Positions 57,301 to 64,000 of a DNA stretch of 64,000 nt are shown piece by piece. Origin of the DNA: Yponomeuta sedellus. Taxonomy: Eukaryota > Arthropoda > Insecta > Lepidoptera > Yponomeutidae. The DNA is taken from assembly GCA_934045075.1 (NCBI GenBank), contig OW203734.1, positions 19,260,182 to 19,324,181 of the forward strand, written 5' to 3'. Each line of letters starts with the position of its first letter. Within the stretch, counting starts at the first letter, position 1. The notes under the pieces were generated by a model that was not told the origin of the DNA, ran no database searches, and saw only the letters and a list, made by a program, of their open reading frames with translations. The position numbers were made by a program, and so were the translations under genes.

Positions 57301-60300
57301 TAAACATTCTTGTTTCGCAGCCAGTTACGAAACGCAGTTGGGAAAACGACCGAAGGGGTCACAGCAACCTTAATACTTTCAGACTTTCAAACTTAATACA
57401 ACTTACCCATTCAACATTTCAGCAACGTACTTATAAAACTGATACAACCCAGTATCATTATCATATTGTCCTCCCTTTTCTGTCTCTTTATTAGACGTCT
57501 CTCCATCTCTTTCCTTCCTTGGGGATTCAAATGTTTCTTTGTATCGACCTCTCAGTATAGTCGTTTCTTTCTCTTCAGTCATGAAGGACTCGATGAAACT
57601 TGACGATTTTCTTTCCTCCGAATCTTGTATCTCGTTCGCAACGTATTCTGCATCCCTCTCATTTCTGGAGTCGCCTTCGTAGCCAGAGTTGGCTTGGAGA
57701 ATATCTACTGGGACCTGGGAACGGTTCCAGGGAAGTTGGAAGTTGGCTTGGAAGGCCCAGTTCACCATGACAGTCTTTAGCGGAGTTGGAGTGGCTACGC
57801 CCGCGTTGAACTAAAAATTGAAAGGAATATTAATATGAGAAAGTCTGTTTGCAAAATGAACGTGCCTTAACAATAGCTATCGAATTCGCAAGTTTATTTA
57901 TTTTAATTGGCATTTTCCAAAAATGTTTCGACACAAGTTTGAATCTATTAGAACCAAAGAAACATTGTTCTCATATACAGAGAGGCAGTACGAATTAAAT
58001 GCGCATTTTTTAAAACAAGATTTGAACTCGGTTTTTAAAAATAAATTTTGTTTATGTTACGTCTATTCTTAAAAGTCTGAGCAGGTTCGTTATTCTTTGT
58101 GTCTGCCCTGAGACTTCACAGGTAGCTCCTGCAGGATGTCTTTGGAGGTATCCCCCAGTGCAATCGCAGTGGCGCTGTTTTGGAAGAGAGATGTATGAGG
58201 AGGAGTCGACGCTTTCGACACAAAAGAAGAAGAGGTAAATAATCTGAAAAGATGCCATTTTTTATTTCTAATTACATAACCGCGGCTCTCATAGCAACCA
58301 AATTTCCACGTGTATTGGTATATAGTGTACTGGGATATGGCACTAACCCCCAGTTTTTCGTAAACTAACAATACGTCAATCTACTGTCAACAGCTCTGCT
58401 GTCATTTTTTTTAGAGCGTACAAAAAAAGCGACAGTTGGTAATGGTACAAGAAAAGACAGTTTAATGAGCCATTTTTAGTGCATGGGTAACTGGCGGTAA
58501 GATAAAGCTAGGCGTCTAGTCAATTAACTAATCAAACTTTCACCATCCAGCCCAATTCCTCAACAAAAAGACGTTAACTATCTAGATTTCGAAGAACACT
58601 CGTAAAATGATTAAGTTTCATTTGTCATGTACCAACGCCTGAATTGAATCATCGTGCCGGAACATAAGCCTCCCAATTCCATTATATTGAATCATTCGGT
58701 CGAATTACTCAATTATTAGATTAATCCGGAGAATATTGTAGTTGCAGAGATGTTACAAACCATTAACGGTCCATGGACGATTCCACTAAAACACTCCTAG
58801 AGGCTTTCTATTTATTCTGTGCTTTCGTATTTTTCTCCTCCTCAGACTACTTGAATCATGATTTTTGTTGGAGTTTTTTATAAGTTATGTTGAAAAAAAT
58901 GCCAACAAAATCGAACATTTTTTCAAGAGGGCGGATGGAGTTATCGACAAATTTTCTGTGGAGATATTGTACTGAAAATTAAAATTTTTCGTAGAATAAC
59001 ACTCTTGTTTGGAACCAATGGGAGTCAAAAAGCGAAAGAGTAAATTATTTACCAAGGCGAGAGCGTTTTACTCCGTATTATTTCCTACAACAGTGTTACT
59101 TCAGAGGTGGTCACTTTACTTTTAATCACCCTCTATGAAAAAATAAGTTGGTGCAATAGAACTTAAATAGAAATAAAATATAGCGTTTATTTGACACATA
59201 TACACAATTATTAATAACACTTTCATTCTCATTTTTCGTACATATAATACTTTTTAAAATCCCACTTTAAGTATGCAAACAATTACGAACAAAAGTGAAG
59301 GAATCCATTTCACGCGTCTTTTGTTTTTTCAGAAACTTTTTTTTTAACTCGTTCGCACGCGCTTTATTTATTATAAGTACAGCCAGGTCACTTTTTGAAC
59401 CGGTATTCGTGTTCGATCTCTTTGGTGATTGGAATTTTTACTAGTAATATCCACATTCTAAATTCAAATCACTTTTTAGTTTGGAACTCCCTGTTTTCAA
59501 GAACCAAACTAGCTCTTTTTGAGTAGATTTGATAAGACAATGTTAATGTCTAGTTTGCGATTGACATCGGTTAGGCAAGAGAAGGCATGGAGAGTTAGCA
59601 CATGCAAAATGTTGGTTTCTAGAGAAATTTAATGTACTACAATGTTGCTCCTAATATCCTGAAGTTGTAGTATTTGCGGTGTAGTTGCTATAGAAGTCTA
59701 GAGTATGGAAAACCAGGTCATGCTGAATAGGTTGACATAATTATTTTAAGTTTACTAACCTCATTTGGAGTCAGATGCTTTGACTCAGACTAGACATTCA
59801 TAGTTTATATGATAATTCGAGGTAATTTTTATTGTTATTCGATATCATAGAGGACGACGTTCAGTTGGTCTCTACACCATATTTTTAAGCAAATATTATT
59901 AGAAGTTAAAATTATAATTCTAAAAATCTTTTATTATCGATCAAGATATCGAGCAAATAATTTATTTTAAACTTAATTGAAAACCGCTATTTTGTAGCGT
60001 TTTTTAATATACCCCAAAAGCTACTGTCAGTAGGTTTATTGATGGTTTATAGACAAAGAAATGTCCGTTGGGGCAAATTCAACCCACACGCGGATTTACT
60101 CGTTAGCAACAGTTAGCGAAAGTTACTGCTAGAAAAATGTTTGTAAAAAAATTGTAACTAAATATCTATATTCGCCCTTCTGTATGTTCTCATGCGGTGG
60201 TTAGATTCCTTTGAATTGAACTAATGGGTTGAATAATGTAGTCCCCTTTGTTCCAGACTCTAGATTTACTTTGAAGGTAGTTCTCTGGGTACCAATATTT

Positions 60301-61828
60301 CCCCGAGTTTCTCCAAACATTTGTCCGGCTACCAAACCCACTAACTAATTGGATTTTAACCAAGGGTCTTCAAAATTTGTATCAACGCTGTGCAATACTG
60401 GAGGCAAATGAGCCACACGTAGAATTTATTAAAGCTTTACGATTTATAAAAGCACTCCTCAGACTCAGTTTTTTTTTTATTGTATCCATTTTTGTTTCTG
60501 TCTTTTAAAGGCATTCAGCAATTTATGTATATTGTAGGTATCTGTGGCATGTGCAGTGTAAGCCCAGTGGCCTAACTGCTTCATCAAATGCAACTCTTCT
60601 GTTTCTTTTAGCAAGTCCTGAAGAATTTTATTTGAATGATTGCAAATTATATCTCTATAGTTTAGTTAAAATATGGTTACGCTGTTTCCTTGTAACTCGA
60701 CTATTTTAATCAGCGTTTGTCCAGTGTTGTCAGAAATCGTATTTTTATAAATTGCGTTTTTTTGGCATTGCGATGTTCCATGAATATTGAGCCAGTGTTT
60801 ATTGTGTTGCTTCACTTAATAATTATATAAGGTCCGATCTTCTTTTCAAGGTCATCATCTAACAGCTTAAGGGCCTCCATTATTTCCAATTTTAAGCTCG
60901 ATCAAACCTCGATTTGTGGCCTCTAAAGGTACTGGATAAGTTTTATTGCGATCCGGCATGTCATTTGTAAATGAAACTAAACTACGATTGTATAGGAAAT
61001 GCTCCTTGAGGGTCTCTCTTAAAGCGCTTCGGGTTGATGAGCTTTGGACCAATGGAAAAAAATCATAAGTTATTTTTTAACACGTTTTTGTCTAAAAATG
61101 GACATGAAAAATCTTAACAACTATGACAACTATTTTAGAACCTACAGTCAAGAACCTAGAATAAAAAACCAAGGACTTTAGTTAGTTTCCGTCAAAAAAG
61201 CCGTTTGGCGGTTCTAAAAATAGGTGTCACAGTTATACTATTTTTATTTTAATGAAATAACCCGTGCTAAGGACAATTTTAAAAACCTATTTAGAGGCTA
61301 AAAATTCCACGGCACGGATAGCCAGATTTTGCGGGTTCGAATCCCGGCATGGGTGGAATTTTTAGCCTCTTAATAGGTTTTTTTTTAAAAAGGTGTCACA
61401 GTTGTTCAGATGTTAATTTTTAGATAAAAACGTTTATAACATGACAATAACAAGATGACATTTACATATACATTGCTTCTAGCCCCACACTAGGATACCC
61501 TGTGTCGTGGGAGCCAGAAACAATGGCATCACAAACAAACCAAGACCTGGGGTTTTTTTTGTCCCCAGCCGGGGTTCGAACTCGGGATCTCTTGCGTGGT
61601 AGGCAGATGCGCTACCAGCGGCAGTTATGATTTTTTCCCATTGGTGAAACTCCTTATGTGAAAAGTTTAACCCACCTGAAGAACAGTCGTGTTGGGCCAC
61701 AGCAGTTGCCTTTTGCTTCGTTCCAAGAGAACATTATCGTGCATCGCCGTCTCTTCCCGACTAAACGCTCCTACTGCAGTCGTGAGAGAAAGAGATAGAA
61801 AAACCACGAAGATGATCGGCTTCTTCAT
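51160..61828 (-). CDS. DM4/12 family secreted protein, gene B (four coding exons)
   Basis: Minus-strand exons 61828-61676, 57810-57407, 52960-52844 and 51316-51160 join in frame (phases 0, 2, 2) to give 276 aa. Residues 1-20 are a signal peptide (MKKPIIFVVFLSLSLTTAVG). A furin-like RSKR lies at 37-40, before QLLWPN. The N-terminal family strand FNAGVATPTPL and ANFQLPWNRS follows, then a charged linker, LYQFYKYVAEML, and the core GYNGTDCVLRALC (C194, C200). The tail ends IHQCPLSLLDMF (C263). The cysteine usually found before CPLSLLD is absent (N256/F257 region), leaving three in this half. Family proteins are extracellular with no known activity. It faces gene A tail to tail about 7 kb away. 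Confidence 0.9.
51535..51745. mobile_element. Related foldback element in gene B intergenic flank/intron 3
   Basis: AATAAAAATCATAACTTGTT opens a palindrome centred near 51640 (TAGAACCTACAGTCTAGAAC and its partner) and closes with TATTATAAAAACAGTTATG. Same end sequence as the element at 50245. Confidence 0.5.
51752..51945 (+). repeat. Family A tRNA-like SINE
   Basis: Full plus copy in the gene B intron 3 region, with TGGCTCAGTTGGAAAGAGC and GGTTCGAATCC boxes. Confidence 0.7.
52265..52340. repeat. (TG)n-rich tract in gene B intron 3
   Basis: Interrupted GTGTGT runs (TGTGTATGTGTGTGTGTTTG). Confidence 0.8.
52844..52960 (-). CDS. Gene B exon 3 (cysteine core)
   Basis: The acceptor is CCAATCTGACAG and the donor GTGAGT; 117 nt. 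C completes Gly186, followed by F-G-Y-N-G-T-D-C-V-L-R-A-L-C and DLLHELASFVL. It is six nucleotides longer than the matching exons of genes A and C. Confidence 0.9.
53335..53560 (-). repeat. Family A tRNA-like SINE
   Basis: Diverged minus copy (GCCCATGCCGGGACTCGAAC) in gene B intron 2. Confidence 0.65.
54540..54745 (-). repeat. Family B tRNA-like SINE
   Basis: Minus copy with CAGGTTCGAATCCCGGC in gene B intron 2. Confidence 0.7.
55565..56195. repeat. Two 5S-type SINEs in opposite orientation
   Basis: A minus copy at 55565-55725 (TTATGCCCCCACCGAGGGGC) and a plus copy at 55925-56195 (CGCTAGTGGCATTTTTTCCG to AGTGGGGACATACTAAAGC), both in gene B intron 2. Confidence 0.65.
57407..57810 (-). CDS. 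Gene B exon 2
   Basis: The minus-strand acceptor CAATTTTTAG is followed directly by TTC AAC GCG. The frame is open for 404 nt and ends AAT GG before GTAAGT (phase 2). It encodes the N-terminal strand, a Glu/Lys/Arg-rich linker and the Y-x-F-Y-K-Y helix. Confidence 0.9.
58052..58258 (-). CDS. Possible 68-aa secreted peptide ORF in gene B intron 1
   Basis: ATG 58258 to TAA 58052 on the minus strand gives 68 aa. The start MASFQIIYLFFFCVESVDS looks like a signal peptide. The rest has HCDC at about residue 31 and another Cys about 15 residues later. I do not recognise it. It lies within gene B's first intron on the same strand, and an acceptor-like TCTTTTCAG overlaps its fifth codon, so it could instead be part of an alternative exon. 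Chance cannot be excluded at this size. Confidence 0.25.
   Translation of the reverse strand: MASFQIIYLFFFCVESVDSSSYISLPKQRHCDCTGGYLQRHPAGATCEVSGQTQRITNLLRLLRIDVT
58360..60470. other. Gene B intron 1, unassigned
   Basis: AT-rich, no exon recognised. It holds a motif shared with gene A intron 1 at about 58784-58860. Confidence 0.4.
60475..61052 (-). pseudogene. Degraded protein-coding relic (transposon-like) in gene B intron 1
   Basis: The minus strand holds collinear coding fragments in shifting frames. First comes LVSFTNDMPDRNKTYPVPLE with TNRGLIELKIGNNGG. After a frame shift it reads ALKLLDDDLEKKIGPY. Further on an open stretch reads DLLKETEELHLMKQLGHWAY, then HKLLNAFKRQKQKWIQ. Codon-like composition and collinearity suggest a decayed mobile-element or retrocopied gene. 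I cannot name the family. It directly adjoins a MITE at 61055. Confidence 0.45.
61240..61390. repeat. Family A SINE mini-palindrome
   Basis: The inverted end AAAACCTATTTAGAGGCTAA is joined after AATTCCAC directly to the plus-strand 3' half (GGCACGGATAGCCAG...GCCTCTTAATAGG). Confidence 0.65.
61462..61620 (-). repeat. Family B tRNA-like SINE beside gene B exon 1
   Basis: Minus copy; its tRNA-like head is cut at CCTACCACGCAAGAGAT. Lies about 55 nt from the gene B exon 1 donor. Confidence 0.65.
61676..61828 (-). CDS. Gene B exon 1 (signal peptide, RSKR site)
   Basis: There are 51 codons from ATG (61828) to CAG, followed on the minus strand by donor GTGGGT. A run of CTTCTCTCTTCCAG about 20 nt upstream of the ATG looks like the acceptor of an intron in the 5' UTR. 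Confidence 0.88.
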
Positions 61829-62239
61829 GGTTTGGCACCTTAAATCTGGAAGAGAGAAGTATAGCAACAAGGTACGGTAGAACTTAAATGACTGAAGACT
61901 TAAATGAAGAAATCGCGTCGGTTGCTCGTCTCTGACTGATGAGTAAAAAAATCAAGTACATGAACCCAGTATAAAGTTATAATTTGTAGGACGTACGAAA
62001 GTTTTAGTTCCAAAAAATATTTTCAATCTGTTAATCTACTGTCACTGTGCACACAAAATAAACTGACTTTGACGACTTCTTGTTACTTAGAATAGCTATT
62101 AATATATCGACGTATATCTTCATCTTTCAGTCCTATCCATCCTAAGGTTGTCTGGAAGTGATGGTTTTTAGTCATAAAACCACCAATTGTATAGTAACTT
62201 AGATATTTAATACTTGTTAATGATTCGCGATACTCATTT

Positions 62240-63560
62240 ATAATATATATCAAACGGGTCTAATCGCGATTATTTATTAGATAAAACGTAATTACCTTTT
62301 TTCCCGACATTTCGGCAGAGTTGCAGTTGCTGTGGTCTCTGATAGACTGAAGTGGCAAGTACTTATTATTGTTGTCGGCTATGTGTCCGCCAGCTGCGAT
62401 TACGTCTAAGATATTTTAGTATTTCACGTTCTCTCAAAATGTATAAAATGTGCAATAAAGAGGATTAAACTAATCAAATCTATATCGACCTACTAAGAAA
62501 AACAAAAACAGCTAGGGGAACATAAGGTCGAGATAAACCACTTTCGAGTAGCGGCATCTCGCTTTATGCGGTAAAATAAAGTAAAGACGATTAAAATAAA
62601 GACGATTAGAGCAAAAAAACTTTTATGGTGTCGCAGTGCTGCCTTGCCAGCTATGTAAATTGAGTTTTCTATGAAGAATCCTAATTAAATGCTATTTTAA
62701 CCGCATTTGATTGTCTCATTGGTCTAGCGCTATCACGTTTGATTACCACGTCGGAGGTGGTGGGTTCAATTCTCACTGGGTGGCTTGCCTGGTTACCATA
62801 GCACAGGGTAACCTAGTATAGGATGACGAGTGATTGTGTTGCGTAAACCTTATACTTTTTAATATTTTTACTAGCTCACCCGGCAAACGATGTTTTGCCA
62901 GTTTATTTCGAATTCTAAGTACCATCAAACCTCGATTTGATCGTACTCTTAGAAAGGTTTTGCACTTCGCCCGATCTGAATCCGTGAAAATATGGGTCTA
63001 GAAATCTCGGACCTAATTCGGACACTGCTTACGCACTAGTTCAATCTCTGATCTAAATCCAAGCAGTTCAGGGGGTAAATCCAAGCTGTCCCATAATCAT
63101 GATTAATTTTCACTCGTGCGGTAACATGATGAAAGCATGCGCTGCCACACAGAACAGAACTAAACTTGATGCCTCTCGTACCAGCCACGCCCCGCTCTCG
63201 TACGCAGCTCGGGTTCGGTCCGTCAATAAATAATCTAATCCGAAATGGAGACTGTAGGATGACAAAGAGACATCAGATGTCGGAGGCCGGATCTAGTGCG
63301 TAAGCTACCGTAAAAATGGTTCTACAACTAGTTTGGACCGTATTTTCACGGACTCGGATCGGATTCGGATCGGATGTAGTGGGAAACCGCTCTTACGTTG
63401 CCGAAATGTCGGGAAATAAGGTAATTATGTTTTTGAACTCAAACTTTCGTAGGCACAACACATTGTAGACTTTTAGTTCGGATCTTATGTTTTATGTAAT
63501 TGTGTTTTACTTAAAAAAATGTCGCGATTAGCCCCGTTTAATATGTATGTAACAAACACT
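62240..63560. mobile_element. Inverted-repeat-bounded element upstream of gene B
   Basis: The left end (AACGGGTCTAATCGCG...TTTCCCGACATTTCGGCA) is repeated inverted on the right (GCCGAAATGTCGGGAAATAA...CGCGATTAGCCCCGTT). A second inverted pair lies inside (CCGTGAAAATA with TTACGCACTAG against CTAGTGCGTAA with TATTTTCACGG, 62965-63365). A tRNA-like SINE (62705-62835) is included. Confidence 0.5.
62705..62835 (+). repeat. tRNA-like SINE (family E)
   Basis: TCTCATTGGTCTAGCGCTAT, GTGGGTTCAATTCTCAC, then TGGTTACCATAGCACAGGG. Tail relatives lie at 22255, 22745 and 28225. Confidence 0.5.
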
Positions 63561-63683
63561 ATGAATGGAGATGTTTATGTATTAGTTTTAAGGAGGTGCA
63601 ATTCGGTCAGTGTGCGAGAAACTTGTTGTGAATTCTACCAGAACTTTTCTACAGTATATAAAAACAGTAAGTATATAACTCAC

Positions 63684-63760
63684 CTATGACGTGCTGATCT
63701 GAGTTTCACAGATCTCGGTGTGCTAAAGAAGGATTTTCATTGCAGCCGAAGAACTAACTG
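63684..63760 (-). promoter_or_regulatory. Possible noncoding first exon of gene B
   Basis: A strong minus-strand donor (CATAG before GTGAGT, at 63684/63683) lies upstream of the gene B acceptor near 61848, which sits just before its ATG. A noncoding first exon spliced over about 1.8 kb would fit. The outer boundary is a guess and no TATA box was identified. Confidence 0.22.
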
Positions 63761-64000
63761 GATCGGCACCGCACGACTCACTAAGTACACAAGACAACAC
63801 ATTTTAGGGTACCGTTGTAGTTGTGGGAACCAGTCCTCGTGTGCTAATTAAGCCCATGCTCTTTTCTCGTGTCCCGAATCACCTAAAGGTTCTATTCTAT
63901 AACGTAATAGAGGAAAAAAAATCATTTTTTATGAATTTATTTTTATGTAACTATCGCCAACGAAAAACACTATTACTGTCAAACGATACTGGAAAGAGAC

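Larger units (their letters stand above)
61050..61640. mobile_element. Foldback element split by SINEs in gene B intron 1
   Basis: The ends AATGGAAAAAAATCATAAGT and ACAACTATTTTAGAACCTAC match the 50-51 kb elements. A family A SINE palindrome (61240-61390) and a family B SINE (61462-61620) lie inside it, the latter only about 60 nt from gene B exon 1. Confidence 0.5.

Noticed and set aside
57403..57768. Stand-alone 121-residue protein starting at internal Met
   Set aside because: It is gene B exon 2; the frame continues upstream to a splice acceptor and ends at a donor.

Overview
The window looks like an intron- and transposon-rich insect chromosome, almost certainly from a moth or butterfly. 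The evidence is AT-rich DNA with no dense ORFs, GT-AG introns of 0.4 to 7 kb, 5S-rRNA-derived and tRNA-derived SINEs, RTE-like LINE 3' ends, many foldback/MITE elements and long tetranucleotide microsatellites. Almost every long open frame is a repeat shadow. I see no bacterial, viral or CRISPR features.

The real genes are three paralogues of the insect DM4/12 family (secreted, Cys-containing proteins of unknown function), rebuilt here exon by exon. Gene A (DM4/12-1) is on the + strand, coding 38861-43945 in four exons (about 314 aa). Gene B (DM4/12-2) is on the - strand, coding 61828 down to 51160 in four exons (276 aa), and converges on gene A. Gene C (DM4/12-3) is on the - strand from about 19.8 kb (start exon not found) down to its stop at 5060; three exons are clear and two are tentative. 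All three share the same intron position just before the Cys-x-x-Arg-x-x-Cys core exon, and in A and C that core exon is exactly 111 nt. They are old tandem duplicates.

Gene A has an unusual 3' end. Its last exon has been locally duplicated, giving three candidate 3' splice acceptors (43669, 43765, 44168), all in the same phase and all open to a stop. The nearer duplicate is separated by a perfect 16-bp inverted repeat, and its two base differences are both synonymous.

Layout: 0-5 kb repeats; 5-20 kb gene C with SINEs, MITEs, a 0.4-kb TTCG array and a THAP-domain exon in its introns; 14.2-15.6 kb a SINE palindrome built of identical 309-bp units; 20-38.8 kb intergenic, mostly repeats, including a PIF/Harbinger-like element at 37.35-37.92 kb; 38.8-44.3 kb gene A; 44.3-51.1 kb repeat-filled convergent interval with a TATG array; 51.1-61.9 kb gene B, with MITEs, a transposase-like fossil and a possible 68-aa secreted ORF in its introns; 62-64 kb another inverted-repeat element and a possible noncoding first exon of gene B.

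All exon calls come from reading splice signals, phases and family motifs by eye. No alignment or transcript evidence was available.
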